A stretch of 64,000 bases of DNA from PMG-095 sp049324695 (GCA_049324695.1 JBMOMJ010000067.1:62001-126000); one strand, 5' to 3'; positions 16,076 to 26,594 are shown, counted from the first letter of the stretch. Program-made: numbers and translations. The notes: a model not told the origin generated them from the letters alone.

Positions 16076-17854
16076 TCACTCGTGGATCACGATGCGCGTG
16101 CCCGGATGTGTTTCGTTCGACCAAACGCCATGAAACCCCACCGGAATCGGAGGATCGGCGAAGAAGAACAGGTACTTTGCGTCGAGCGGCGCGAGGTTCA
16201 CGCAGCCGTGGCTCATCTGCACGCCGAAGTTGTTGTGCCAGAAAGCGCCATGCAGCGCGTACGCGCGGTGAAAGTACATCACGTACGGCACGTCCTCGAT
16301 GCTGTAGGGCAAATCGCCTGCAGCCGTGCCATCGCCGTCCATCGTGGTGGTGATGTGCTTTTCGCGGATCCGCCACTCACCGGTGGGCGTGCTGTGGTCC
16401 TTCTCTTTGATTTTCGAGTGCTTTCCGCTCGAGATCAACGTCGCGTAAATCGGGCGCTCACCAACCAAGGCTACGAGCGTCTGCGTCTTCAAATTGACGT
16501 CGATCCAGCGCTCGTTGGCGCCGAGTCCTTCTGGCAATGAAGGCATGCGCGCGATGCGAACGTGCGACTGTTTCACCCAGGTTCCGTCGCTCAATTCTTC
16601 ATAGCGAGTTCCGCCATGTTCCAGCGTTTTGCCGGTGAGCGGCAGCGCCTCAAAACGCTCGTAGCTCTTTGCGTTCTTGACGTTCTTGGCGTCCGCGTCG
16701 ATCGCGTAGGTGCCGATGTTTTTGCGTCCACCGTAGACCCACGCGATGGGCAGCTTGAGGTTCACACCGTCGAGCTCGACGCCCTTGAACTTTGGCCCGG
16801 CTGCTTGCCAAAAGCGATCGCTCGGCGCGACCAAGCCCTTGGTCGTTTTGTACCAGCTGCGGTTGTTCCAACGAAAGGTCTTGTCGACGGCAACGTAGAA
16901 GCCAGCCACCATGCGCTTCGCCAGCACGTCGTCCGCATCGGACTCGAGCTCCTGCAGCTTCAGTTCGTGTAAGCGATCTTTGCTGTCTTCGCGTTGCCAC
17001 CACGGCTTGTCCGGACTCGGATCGGCGCTGGCTGGTGATTGAACCAGGCCTCCGTCAGCAATTGCTGCGGCTAACTCCGTGGCGCTCGGCGAGCTCGTCG
17101 ACGCCGTCGGAGTCGTCGTGCTCGCGCTACCACCACTGCCGTTCGCGGCAGTCTTCTGCAGCAACGTGCGCTTCTCGCTCCGTTCGTTTTTGGCTTCGCT
17201 CGCTTCACGGCTCTCGAGCAAGTACGGCTCGTAGCGCTCCATCTGCTCACGCGAGGGCACGCTGTGGTAGAGCGGCGTGCCGTTCTTCGCGTTGCGCGCG
17301 TAAGGGTAGGGAAGGATGTCGCCCAAGTTGGGCGCGCCGCCTGCGAACTTCACTTCGGGCCGGTTCAAGTCAGTGGTGCCCAAGTTGCCGCACACGAAGC
17401 CGCCGGTGGTGATGCGATACCAACCTCCGGTGCAGTTTTTCTTGGAGGTTGCTTCGCCCGAAACTGGGACGCGACTTCCGTTGCGCAGGTAGCCGATCTT
17501 TTTCGAGTCGAAGCTCGCGTCGACGTACACGCCAGCGGCGAGTGAGGTGACGACGAAGAGCGCGCCCTTGTAGTCCGTGGGTAACGTAGGCGCGACGGAC
17601 CAAGCCGCGGGCGCCTCCGGAACGGCAACGGCGGGCGCTTCGAGCGGTGGCGCAGCGCTCGCTGGCGCGCGCGGATCTTCTGCGGCGCGAGCCTGCCCAA
17701 TGAGCTCACGTGGCAGCTCGGGAGTACCTGCTTGTGTTGCGACGCTCACGCTGCGCGATGGTGCAGGAGACGGAGGAGCTGCGCGCTCGCAGCCGGAGAG
17801 CATCGATGCTCCGACCACAAGGCCGACAGACGCGCGAAGCGAACGGGCGGTCAT
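16076..17854 (-). CDS. L,D-transpeptidase (YkuD) lipoprotein with SH3-like region
   Basis: A 592-residue protein from ATG 17854; GAAAGAGAG lies upstream, and a GTG at 17872 would add six residues. It has a lipoprotein signal ending MLSGC, a Pro/Ala-rich spacer, an SH3-like segment (about 90-170, with GVYVDASFDSKKIGYLRNGS), a low-complexity Ser/Thr/Gly part, and a C-terminal catalytic domain. That domain shows HGAFWHNNFGVQMSHGCVNL with the essential Cys. Such enzymes make 3-3 cross-links in peptidoglycan or tether proteins to it. Lipidation would hold it at a membrane. It is divergent from the gene at 17986. Confidence 0.88.
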   Translation of the reverse strand: MTARSLRASVGLVVGASMLSGCERAAPPSPAPSRSVSVATQAGTPELPRELIGQARAAEDPRAPASAAPPLEAPAVAVPEAPAAWSVAPTLPTDYKGALFVVTSLAAGVYVDASFDSKKIGYLRNGSRVPVSGEATSKKNCTGGWYRITTGGFVCGNLGTTDLNRPEVKFAGGAPNLGDILPYPYARNAKNGTPLYHSVPSREQMERYEPYLLESREASEAKNERSEKRTLLQKTAANGSGGSASTTTPTASTSSPSATELAAAIADGGLVQSPASADPSPDKPWWQREDSKDRLHELKLQELESDADDVLAKRMVAGFYVAVDKTFRWNNRSWYKTTKGLVAPSDRFWQAAGPKFKGVELDGVNLKLPIAWVYGGRKNIGTYAIDADAKNVKNAKSYERFEALPLTGKTLEHGGTRYEELSDGTWVKQSHVRIARMPSLPEGLGANERWIDVNLKTQTLVALVGERPIYATLISSGKHSKIKEKDHSTPTGEWRIREKHITTTMDGDGTAAGDLPYSIEDVPYVMYFHRAYALHGAFWHNNFGVQMSHGCVNLAPLDAKYLFFFADPPIPVGFHGVWSNETHPGTRIVIHE

Positions 17855-17985
17855 TCTGAGCTCTCTTTCCACAGTGGGGCGGTTCTGGCCACTTTCTTGG
17901 GCCTTTCCTGCCTCGATTGGAAAACTCGTGCCAGCGCGTCCGCGTCGAATTCGCGCGGCAAGGCGCTCGGTACTATCTTGCTAGC

Positions 17986-19428
17986 GTGGATCTTCGGACG
18001 CTTCAGCGTGTTGCGCGCGCCACGCGTCCTCGTACCTGGACGCTTTGTCTGATCGCGTCGCTGGTGCTCCACCTACCATTCACTCCACTGGCTGGTGTGC
18101 TCGCGCTGCTCGGCTTTTGGACGCCAAACAGCGAAGACGACGAGCCCCCGCTTCCCGCCGTCACCGAAATCCCCATCGATGTAGCCACGGATTTGGGTGA
18201 AGCCGAAAGCGCACCGGCACCACCTCCGCCGGTTGCAGCGCCGCCGGCAGCGGGTGAGACCGAACCTGCGCCGACCGTACCGAAACCCAAGCCGAAGCCA
18301 AAACCCAAGCCGATTGTAGATGCCGGTGTTCCGGACGCTTCGGCTGACGCTGGCGCCGAGATTGCCGATGCCGGAGCTCCGGATGCAGCGCCGCGTGATG
18401 CCGCGCCCGATGCGCCCGCCGACGCAGGAGTGCCGGACGCTGGTGGCCTTGCGGACGCCGGTGACGCCGGACGCAGCACCGGCGATCCGATGGCCGATAA
18501 CCCCGCCGTGCGCTCTGTTTCGGATCCACACGCCAACGTGCGCGTCACGGTGGACACGGAAAAGCTGCGCGCACATCGCTTGGGTGCGCGAGTAGGTGGC
18601 CTTTTGCGCGGCATCTACCAATGGCGTGATTTCCTAGGGCCGGCTGGAATCGATCCGGTGCGGGACATCGATCGCATCTACATCGTCGGACCACAGCTGC
18701 GCCGCTCCGCGAATGTGACCGTCATCATCCAGCACCGCCTCGGAAAGGAGCTCATGCACGAAGCGCTGGATCGCCTGGTGCAGCGCGATCCGAGCGGCGG
18801 TTGGGACGAAGCCAAGGTACCCACGGCCCACGCGACGGCCGATGGCGCGCCGCGCTTCTTCGTTCAACCATCGCCTGCGATTGTGATCGTGACGCCGCCC
18901 GAGACGCTGGCGAGTTCCCAGCGCTTTTTCCCACGTTACCTGCCAAAGCTGAAGGGGCAGGTGATTGCGCGCACATACATCGCCACGCCGTGGCGCGCCG
19001 TGCGCGGCTTGCCGTTTCGCGTGCCGCAGAGCATCGCTTGGGCGGAAATCCAAATCGAGGCTGCAGAGAGCGGTGGCGCAGTCGTTCACATCGAAGCTCA
19101 GGACGAAAGCGCCGAGACGGCATCCAAGAATGCCAACGAGCTCACGAGCGCGGTGCTTGCCGCGACATCGTTGAACTTGGGCGTGCTGGGCGATTTGCTC
19201 GGCCAGCGTCCACGTCAGTTCGTGCAAAGCGTCGAGTTCGAAGCGAAGGGCGATCGCATCCTTGGCACCATCACCGCCAGTGAGCAGCAAGTGCAAGACG
19301 CGCTCGACCTCGCCAGCGTGTGGCTGGTGCCTCCGCCGCCGCGCAGCACTGGCAGCGCGCGTTCGACGCCCACGTCTCCCACGACCTCGGCGTCGCCGAC
19401 GACACCGCGGCCCGGGCCGCTACGCTGA
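17986..19428 (+). CDS. Proline-rich, membrane-anchored protein with Asp-Ala-Gly repeats (hypothetical)
   Basis: About 480 residues from GTG 17986 (the reading extends back to 17917). The N-terminus has one membrane helix, then a TonB-like extension: acidic/Pro segment, PKPKPKPKPKP, and about 60 residues of DAG/DAAP-type repeats (about 105-170). The rest (about 185-460) is a folded domain with no recognised family, with stretches such as IDRIYIVGPQLRRSANV. The layout resembles energy transducers or motility-associated proteins that span the periplasm. Its 3' end overlaps the convergent gene at 19420 by 9 bp. Function unknown. Confidence 0.65.
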   Translation: MDLRTLQRVARATRPRTWTLCLIASLVLHLPFTPLAGVLALLGFWTPNSEDDEPPLPAVTEIPIDVATDLGEAESAPAPPPPVAAPPAAGETEPAPTVPKPKPKPKPKPIVDAGVPDASADAGAEIADAGAPDAAPRDAAPDAPADAGVPDAGGLADAGDAGRSTGDPMADNPAVRSVSDPHANVRVTVDTEKLRAHRLGARVGGLLRGIYQWRDFLGPAGIDPVRDIDRIYIVGPQLRRSANVTVIIQHRLGKELMHEALDRLVQRDPSGGWDEAKVPTAHATADGAPRFFVQPSPAIVIVTPPETLASSQRFFPRYLPKLKGQVIARTYIATPWRAVRGLPFRVPQSIAWAEIQIEAAESGGAVVHIEAQDESAETASKNANELTSAVLAATSLNLGVLGDLLGQRPRQFVQSVEFEAKGDRILGTITASEQQVQDALDLASVWLVPPPPRSTGSARSTPTSPTTSASPTTPRPGPLR

Positions 19429-20694
19429 GCTCGAGGCGCGAGTCGAAGCAGCGGCTTCGGAGTTCGCAGGTTCTGCCGGCTTTTCCGACGGCTCAGCCAA
19501 CGTTGCTGCCGTGCGAGTGCGCTCTGCCAACGCCGACAGCAGCGAATCGGCGCGTTGAGGATCGAGCGAGCCGACACACACAGTTGGGCCCGTGCGCGGC
19601 ACGACCACGACACGGCAGCGACCGCGCAATGCGTCGGCACCGGTGGAGAGCACGAAATCGACGCACAGCCCGGCCACCACGAAGAGCACAGCCAAGCCGA
19701 GCAGCGGCCACGAGCCGCCCGGAACGCGCACGCCATCGACAAAGAAACCGGTGCCGAAATAGGTGCCCAACGTGAGCGCGCTGAGTCCAACGTACAATCC
19801 AGCGCGCGAGTACTTCACTTCGCGCGTGACGCGGGCCAGATTCGAAAGCGGCACCACCGTGGCGCGATCCCGCAGCACGCGGCCCATGAGCTCGATGCGC
19901 TGCGACAGCTCGAGTCCCTGCGGCCCCAAACGAATCGCGGCAGGGCGCCGATACGCAAAAGCATAGCGCCCGATGACTCGAACCAGTTGCCCTAAAAATA
20001 GCAGCAAAGTGAGCGCGAGAATGATGGTGAGCACGGGGCCGCGCGGGGGGGCTTGAACTTCGCCGAGCAGCTCACCGCCGAGCTCTTCGGCGCGCGGTAA
20101 CAACAGCGCCAGCAACGCGGGATCGGTAACTTGGGCAGCCGCGAGCGAGCGCTGCTCTCGCGCGACGTCCGAGGTGCTGCGGCGCAAGCTGGCAGCGGCA
20201 ACCAATGCCTCGCTGAACCCAAAATCGGCGGGTAGCGATTCGGTTTCGGTGAGAAGGCTCGCGATGGCTATCCACAGCGGATCGGCGTCTGCGCCCAGGG
20301 CGGCATCGAGCGGGGTCAGCGCGTCACACGGGGTGTGCGCGGCAAGCCAAACCAAGTGCGTTGCGAGCTCCCGCGTGGCGTCATCATCTGCCGGCGGAGA
20401 AAATTTGATCGAAAGCGCGAGCAGGGCGCCGAGCAACTCTCGCTGCGCTTCGTCCGTGGCGCCACGCTCCAAAATCGTGAGCACGTTGCCGTACGGTGTG
20501 TCGGCGTCCTCCTCCGTCAGGCCCTCGGGGATGTGCCCTCGGCCCAATGCCGACGCGCGACCGTCACGCTCGCGAGCGGCATAGTCTGCCCGGCGCGCGA
20601 GCGTTGCATCGACGGCCGAGGCGCGCACCAAACTGGCGATGGCCTCGAGGTGTGGGTGCCCAGAAAGGGCTTCGATGAGCGACGCGCTATCCAT
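19420..20694 (-). CDS. Hypothetical membrane protein
   Basis: A 424-residue protein. Residues 1-220 are soluble and Ala/Leu/Asp-rich with helical character. Three membrane segments follow: LTIILALTLLLFLGQLVRVI (about 226-245), GLYVGLSALTLGTYFGTGFF and PLLGLAVLFVVAGLCVDFVL. Between the first two is a stretch like a membrane-linked PH-type strand region (GPQGLELSQRIELMGRVLRD). The tail is Glu/Ala/Ser-rich. No family is recognised. It overlaps the convergent gene end by 9 bp. Confidence 0.6.
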   Translation of the reverse strand: MDSASLIEALSGHPHLEAIASLVRASAVDATLARRADYAARERDGRASALGRGHIPEGLTEEDADTPYGNVLTILERGATDEAQRELLGALLALSIKFSPPADDDATRELATHLVWLAAHTPCDALTPLDAALGADADPLWIAIASLLTETESLPADFGFSEALVAAASLRRSTSDVAREQRSLAAAQVTDPALLALLLPRAEELGGELLGEVQAPPRGPVLTIILALTLLLFLGQLVRVIGRYAFAYRRPAAIRLGPQGLELSQRIELMGRVLRDRATVVPLSNLARVTREVKYSRAGLYVGLSALTLGTYFGTGFFVDGVRVPGGSWPLLGLAVLFVVAGLCVDFVLSTGADALRGRCRVVVVPRTGPTVCVGSLDPQRADSLLSALAERTRTAATLAEPSEKPAEPANSEAAASTRASSSA

Positions 20695-20807
20695 TCCGAA
20701 GGCGAGGGCCCGAAACGGGCCGCACCCTGCTTACCACGGAACGTCTAAAACCCCCGACGAAACGGCGACGGTTTGGCGACGCTCGAAAGCTCCGTCAGGC
20801 CGATAGC

Positions 20808-21212
20808 TCAAGCCGAGAGGCCGAGCGAGTTCAACACGGGACCTGGCAATTCCGGGCCAGCATCGGCCAAAATGCGATTTTTCGCGTCGACGCGCACCAC
20901 CGTGGGCACGTGCTCGCGCGCTTCCTCGCGCGTCATCTCGGCAAAGGTCGCCAAGATCACCAAATCGCCCGGCTGATTCAGGTGCGCGGCAGCACCATTG
21001 ATACAGATTGCGCCGCTTCCGCGCGGGCCCTGCAAGGCATACGTCACGAGGCGAGTGCCTCGCGTAACGTTCCAGATGTGGACGGCTTCGTAGGGGGCAA
21101 TGTCAGCGGCGTCGAGGAGATCCGAATCGACGGTCACGCTTCCCTCGTAGCTGAGATCCGCGTGCGTCACCGTCGCACGATGGATCTTCGATTTGAACAT
21201 GTTGAGCTTCAT
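20808..21212 (-). CDS. panD: Aspartate 1-decarboxylase PanD
   Basis: A 134-residue proenzyme. It begins with the family's KSKIHRATVTHADLSYEGSV, where the Gly-Ser bond is the self-cleavage site that creates the pyruvoyl group. NGAAAH and the GDLVILATFA strand are also conserved. It makes beta-alanine from aspartate for pantothenate and coenzyme A. It stands alone here; no other pan genes are adjacent. It is divergent from the small gene at 21388. Confidence 0.96.
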   Translation of the reverse strand: MKLNMFKSKIHRATVTHADLSYEGSVTVDSDLLDAADIAPYEAVHIWNVTRGTRLVTYALQGPRGSGAICINGAAAHLNQPGDLVILATFAEMTREEAREHVPTVVRVDAKNRILADAGPELPGPVLNSLGLSA

Positions 21213-21387
21213 TCGAGCCCCTGATGCGTCGCGTCATGGCGGCTCGCGTCGTGCGGGTCCACCTGACGGACTTGCGAGAAGTGTAAGGCCCTCGCTTTGG
21301 GCCGTCAAACTTGGCCCGCCAGCGACGGTTCCTATAGGCGTTGGGCTGGGTTCGGTCGCACACCGCGCCCACTTGGAGATCTCTCTC

Positions 21388-21648
21388 ATGGCCAATCAGT
21401 CGAAGGCTGAACTGCTCGATACCCTGCGGACTTTGCTGCGCGAAGCTCTTTCGCTGCGGCAGGAAGGTACCGCGCACCCGAAGCTCACCCGCGCGGGAGC
21501 GATGGTGGACGGGTACATGCGAGCGTTGCTCGACGCGGGCCTGGTAGGACAGGGTGAGCTGCTTGCGCTGGTCGCCGACGAGCGGGCGCGCGTTTCGGGG
21601 CCCGCTACCAGTAGCCGAGCTTCCGATCCGGCTTTTTTAGCGGCCTGA
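21388..21648 (+). CDS. Small hypothetical protein
   Basis: An 86-residue protein from ATG 21388, preceded by GGAGAT. It is mostly helical (KAELLDTLRTLLREAL, then GAMVDGYMRALLDAGLVGQG), soluble, with an Ala/Ser-rich tail. There are no Cys or membrane segments. The ribosome site, an intergenic position opposite panD and GC usage like its neighbours support it as real. No family is recognised. Confidence 0.6.
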   Translation: MANQSKAELLDTLRTLLREALSLRQEGTAHPKLTRAGAMVDGYMRALLDAGLVGQGELLALVADERARVSGPATSSRASDPAFLAA

Positions 21649-21662
21649 CCGCATTGTCGCGG

Positions 21663-21678
21663 CCCGTCGATTGACGGG
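21663..21678. terminator. Short hairpin between convergent genes
   Basis: CCCGTC-GATT-GACGGG forms a 6-bp stem with a tetraloop. It is in the 98-bp gap between the convergent genes at 21388 and 21747, 14 bp after the first stop. An A-rich run follows shortly after, which would be a T-run on the minus strand. Confidence 0.4.
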
Positions 21679-21746
21679 GCAGCGCGCGTCGGGTCGAAAA
21701 AGAAACGAGCCGCCGAAACACGGCGCTGCAGTCTGCTCACGCGACG

Positions 21747-22457
21747 CTAGGACTTCTTGGCGACCACCCAAACCGAGACGCCCATCGCTTCAGGCAGGCG
21801 TGCGATGACACTCAGCGCGAGCTCGCGCACCCGTGGGTTCTTGATCTTGTCGAGCGGCGCGCGGATATATCCGGAGTCGAGCACCGAGAAGCCAGCGCGC
21901 GAGACCAGCTGCTCGATTTGACCGCGCGTGTAGATGCGCGCGTTGCCGTAGCGATCGTACACCGCCTTCGGCAGCAAATTCAGAAACGGGATTCGGTGGT
22001 ACGGGACCACGTTTTCGAGGGGAAAACGGAAGCCGTGCGTTTCCATCAAGTAGTACTTGTTGGGCACGCTGCACATGAAGACGCCGCCATCCTTCAGGCG
22101 ACGAAAGATCTCGCCCAGGCTTTCGGCGTCTGACGCGGTGTGCTCCAGCACCTCGAAGGAGACGACCGCGTCGTAGCTTTGCTCGCCAGGGATGCTGCGG
22201 CCGTCGTAGAGCCGATAGCTTACGTTGGCGTGTGGGTTTTTGGCGTTCGCTTCCGCGATGCGTTCGGCTTCGACGTCGATGCCGTCGACCCGCTCGAAAT
22301 CCTGCGCGAACAGCGTAGTATTGGCGCCGTTACCACAGCCGTAGTCGAGCAGCGCCCCGCGACCGGGCGCGAGCGGCATGGCGTGCTGCAGAAATAGCTC
22401 GCGGCGCCTGCGCGGGAGCGAGAACTCGTAGTCCGTGGGGGTGCCGAGCGTGACCAT
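21747..22457 (-). CDS. Class I SAM-dependent methyltransferase
   Basis: A 236-residue protein with the SAM-binding motif LLDYGCGNGANT, the acidic end of strand two in VDGIDVEAERI, and later motifs SYDAVVSFEVLEHT and KDGGVFMCSVPN. This pattern matches UbiG-like and cell-wall or polysaccharide-linked methyltransferases. The substrate cannot be read from the sequence. It is 9 bp after the PfkB-type kinase gene and is the last gene of a five-gene minus-strand run. Confidence 0.85.
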   Translation of the reverse strand: MVTLGTPTDYEFSLPRRRRELFLQHAMPLAPGRGALLDYGCGNGANTTLFAQDFERVDGIDVEAERIAEANAKNPHANVSYRLYDGRSIPGEQSYDAVVSFEVLEHTASDAESLGEIFRRLKDGGVFMCSVPNKYYLMETHGFRFPLENVVPYHRIPFLNLLPKAVYDRYGNARIYTRGQIEQLVSRAGFSVLDSGYIRAPLDKIKNPRVRELALSVIARLPEAMGVSVWVVAKKS

Positions 22458-22466
22458 CCGCCGGTG

Positions 22467-23399
<933 letters not shown>

Positions 23400-23434
23400 T
23401 TGTCGCTCGCTGTGTTTCGGGTTCGGTACTTGGT

Positions 23435-24082
23435 TCAGATCTTCTTGGGAGGCAGCACGCCGCCGAAGCCGCGGCCTTCGGCGAGCAGGCGTTCGGCGCG
23501 ACGCGAGGCTCGGGCCCGGCGACACTCCTCCGCCAGGAAAATCGAAATCAGCTGATTCGTTGCTTCGTCGAGGTCATCGTTCACGAGCACGTAATCGAAG
23601 AGGCCGTAGTGAGCGATTTCCTCGAGCGCGGCGCGGAAACGCCTGAGCACCGTGGCTTCGTCCTCACTGCGCCGGCCGCGCAAACGTTGCTCCAAAACCT
23701 GCATGCTCGGCGGCAGAATGAACACCGCCACGCAGTCCGGCGACGAGCTCTTGATCTGTCGAGCGCCCTGGTGGTCGATGTCGAAGATGATGCCGCGTGA
23801 ACCACGCGAGCGCTCGATCTCCTGACGGCTCGTACCGTAGAGGTTGCCGTGCACTTCCGCCCACTCGAGGAAGGCACCGGCTTCGATCAACTCTTCGAAC
23901 ACGCTGCGCGTGACGAAATGGTACTCGCGCCCGTCGACCTCGTTCTCGCGCGGGCTGCGCGTCGTGTGTGAAACACTAAAACGCAGGTTGGGCACACGCG
24001 TCAAAAGCCGATTCGTCAGCGTGGTTTTACCCGCACCGGACGGCGACGACACGATCAGCTGAAGCGGCGCATCATTCGACAT
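23435..24082 (-). CDS. gmk: Guanylate kinase
   Basis: A 215-residue protein with the P-loop SSPSGAGKTTL, the GMP-binding signature SVSHTTRSPRENEVDGREYHF and FDIDHQGARQIK. It makes GDP from GMP. The family's normal length is about 205. Its start overlaps the yicC stop by 11 bp, and the yicC-gmk pairing is conserved in many bacteria. The C-terminus is followed by the PfkB kinase instead of the usual rpoZ. Confidence 0.96.
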   Translation of the reverse strand: MSNDAPLQLIVSSPSGAGKTTLTNRLLTRVPNLRFSVSHTTRSPRENEVDGREYHFVTRSVFEELIEAGAFLEWAEVHGNLYGTSRQEIERSRGSRGIIFDIDHQGARQIKSSSPDCVAVFILPPSMQVLEQRLRGRRSEDEATVLRRFRAALEEIAHYGLFDYVLVNDDLDEATNQLISIFLAEECRRARASRRAERLLAEGRGFGGVLPPKKI

Positions 24083-24944
24083 TGTGCACCTGCTCCCGCA
24101 TGCGCTCGACCTCAGCCTTCAGCTCGACCACCAGGTGAGCGATGGGCGCGTCCTGGCTTTTGGCGCCAATGGTGTTCGCCTCGCGCCCGATTTCTTGCAG
24201 CAGGAATTCTAGACGCCGCCCAACCGGGCCGTCCTCGGCGGCGATGCTCGCGAATTGACTGAAATGACTTTGCAGGCGCACGACCTCTTCCACGATGTCA
24301 CTGCGATCGGCCAGCAACGCGAGCTCGGCCTCGAGTCGGCTCGGCTCGGCTTGCATACCTACGCTGGCTAGCAAACGCTCGACGCGCTCTCGCAGGCGCG
24401 TCCGGTGCACTTCCACAACCGAGTCGGCGCGCTCCTGAATCGAATCCAGCAGGCGCCGGCAATTGCCGATGCGCAACGCGAGCTCGCGACTCAGCGCTTC
24501 ACCTTCCTGACTGCGCATCTCGTTCAAGCGCACGACTGCGTTCGAAAACGCCCGCGTCAGCGCGTTGCGCAGCCCCTCCGAGTCGACCTCGGGTGGTGCC
24601 GTAACGAGCTCGGGCAGGGTGGTGACCGCGCTGATCGGCACCTCAGTTCCCGGTGCGAGACTGTCGCGCAGGTCGAGCAACATCGCGTACACCGCCCGGG
24701 CTCGCTCGCGAGAAAAGCGCGCCACCGGCAGCGCAGGTCCCACCAGGCGCACACCGACTTCGAAACGACCCCGCGAGAGCCCGTCGCGCGCCAGCTGCTC
24801 GATGAACGAGCCGTGATCTGCGATTTCGTTGGGCACGCGCACACGTACGTCCAAAAATCGATGGTTCAAAGCGCGAAGCTCGAGCGTGACGCGCCCATCC
24901 CCCAGGGCGGCTTCGCCGATCCCGAAGCCGGTCATGCTCTGCAT
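24072..24944 (-). CDS. YicC-family endoribonuclease-like stress protein
   Basis: A 290-residue protein starting MQSMTGFG, the family's hallmark, and ending AKSQDAPIAHLVVELKAEVE, also conserved. Family members have been linked to RNA degradation and stationary-phase survival. It lies between DUF507 (4 bp upstream) and gmk (overlapping), so the three are likely one operon. Confidence 0.93.
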   Translation of the reverse strand: MQSMTGFGIGEAALGDGRVTLELRALNHRFLDVRVRVPNEIADHGSFIEQLARDGLSRGRFEVGVRLVGPALPVARFSRERARAVYAMLLDLRDSLAPGTEVPISAVTTLPELVTAPPEVDSEGLRNALTRAFSNAVVRLNEMRSQEGEALSRELALRIGNCRRLLDSIQERADSVVEVHRTRLRERVERLLASVGMQAEPSRLEAELALLADRSDIVEEVVRLQSHFSQFASIAAEDGPVGRRLEFLLQEIGREANTIGAKSQDAPIAHLVVELKAEVERMREQVHNVE

Positions 24945-24948
24945 GCAG

Positions 24949-25458
24949 CTAGAGCCCTTTCCGTCGCTTGATGTCCTCCATCATGCGTCGGTACTCGACT
25001 TCCCAAACCGAGCTGCCTTCTTTGACGTGCTTCAACTGCGAACGCACCTCGGCCTGCAGCTCGTCTTCTTCGGCGGTCAGACGGCGCAACGGCTCGCGCA
25101 TCTTCCGGCGCAGCACGTAGTCTTCCACGAAGACCTCACCCACGTTCGCCGAGTGGAGCAACATCTCGACCAGCTGATCGAGCACGTAGTCGATCGCGTC
25201 CTCGCCAATCTTGATCTTGCGCTCATCCGCGACGAGCTTCTTGATGCGGCCGAACTCCGTCTGCGGCAGGTTCCGCTGCGCGACTAGCTCCTTGGCGCGA
25301 TCGGAAACGGCCTGTTCGTCGCGCATGTACTGATTCAGTACTGCCGCGATGTCCGCCTCCACCTCCGCGGGAGATTCGGCTTCGATGTCGCCGTCCTGGA
25401 GGAGAGGACCGACCATTTCTTTCGCAAGCTTGGGGATTCTCGCGCTGTAGAGGCGCAT
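24949..25458 (-). CDS. DUF507-family protein
   Basis: A 169-residue soluble, strongly helical and charged protein. It begins MRLYSARIPKLAKEMV and has KLVADERKIKIGEDAIDYVL and EDYVLRRKMREPLRRLTAEE, matching the DUF507 pattern known from delta-proteobacteria and Aquificae. No biochemical role is known. It heads the run DUF507-yicC-gmk-kinase-methyltransferase. Confidence 0.85.
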   Translation of the reverse strand: MRLYSARIPKLAKEMVGPLLQDGDIEAESPAEVEADIAAVLNQYMRDEQAVSDRAKELVAQRNLPQTEFGRIKKLVADERKIKIGEDAIDYVLDQLVEMLLHSANVGEVFVEDYVLRRKMREPLRRLTAEEDELQAEVRSQLKHVKEGSSVWEVEYRRMMEDIKRRKGL

Positions 25459-25607
25459 GCGGCTTCACTACCCCATTTCTTTCGTCAGCGGGGCGTCCAG
25501 TTTTCGAAGTTTACGTCGACATCGGCCTCGGGGCCAAATTCGAAAACGGCAGTGTCTCAAGATTGGGCAGGCTCGAGCAGCGAAATGAGCCTTTGGGCGC
25601 CGCTACT

Positions 25608-26594
25608 CTACTCTCTGGGAGCACCGCGTCGTAGACGGCGGAACACGGCCGCGCGCTGGCGCTGCTTATAGCGGTCGTGACTCGCGTCGCCGGTCTCGTT
25701 CGCGGCTTCGCTTTCGGCGTCGAGCACCTGAAATTCGCACAACACGTAGACGATGGGCCCGAGATTGTCGGAGCCGGGCGGCGCAAGCTCCATCAAATGC
25801 TGCGGCACGCGCACGGGCACGTCAGTCACGAACTGAATCACCCGGTACGTCGGCGCGCTGAAGCGATTATCGTTCGGGATAATCGAGTCGTCCTTCGGGC
25901 CTTGAAAACGCGCGACGAGCTCGGCCAAGTGGGGATGCTTCGCGCACAGGCTGCCGAAGTGGAAGATCGTGTTGGTGCTCTGCTTCGGCACCACGTAGTT
26001 GAAGGGGAATAACTGCTCGGTGAGGTACAGCAGCACCGGCAAAATATCATCGCGATTACGCGTGACGATGCGAAAGCGCAGCTTGTCGTAGAGCGCAGCG
26101 GCCGTGGCTTCTGGCTTGGACAGCAGCTTCGTGTAAGTCGAGTCGAGATTCTTACGGCCACCGATGAACTCGGTGATGGGGAAGCCCTCGCTCAGCATCG
26201 TGCCGACGACGCGATAGACCTTCTCCTCCACCAAATGAAAGAGGTCGCGATCGCTGACCGGCAACCGAAACAGCAGCTCACGGCCGGCCATGTGATTGAT
26301 GATCTGCACGACCTTGAGAATCGTGCAGGCGCAGACCTGCCGATGGCCGTGCCCGGACGCCATCAACAAGAGCTCTTCGATGCTGGCGCGTTCGACCGGC
26401 TTCGGAATCGCGAACGCGAAATGCCGCCGCAAGTAGCTGACGGCTTCACGCTGAACGTGCTCGGCGAACTTACGGTCGCGCTGCTCGGACAGCACGAGCT
26501 CGTGATTCGTGAGGAAGCGAGCCGCGTGCGCCGCGTCCTGCAAATTCAGACGGTGCCAGTCGACTACGGACCCGCCCGTCAAGATGAGCTTCAC
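25608..26594 (-). CDS. TIGR04552-like conserved protein with RelA/SpoT-like core
   Basis: A 328-residue soluble protein starting at GTG 26594. The central part (about 145-215) reads GGRKNLDSTYTKLLSKPE, then LYDKLRFRIVTRNRDDILPV and FNYVVPKQSTNTIFHF. The order of Arg/Lys-x-Ser-x-x-x-Lys, an Asp-Lys-x-x-x-Arg strand and a later Lys/Ser loop resembles the (p)ppGpp synthetase fold. The classical ExDxxYQSxH is not evident. The tail is Arg-rich. I link it to TIGR04552 from memory of the family. Activity is unknown; the fold call is inference. Confidence 0.6.
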   Translation of the reverse strand: MKLILTGGSVVDWHRLNLQDAAHAARFLTNHELVLSEQRDRKFAEHVQREAVSYLRRHFAFAIPKPVERASIEELLLMASGHGHRQVCACTILKVVQIINHMAGRELLFRLPVSDRDLFHLVEEKVYRVVGTMLSEGFPITEFIGGRKNLDSTYTKLLSKPEATAAALYDKLRFRIVTRNRDDILPVLLYLTEQLFPFNYVVPKQSTNTIFHFGSLCAKHPHLAELVARFQGPKDDSIIPNDNRFSAPTYRVIQFVTDVPVRVPQHLMELAPPGSDNLGPIVYVLCEFQVLDAESEAANETGDASHDRYKQRQRAAVFRRLRRGAPRE

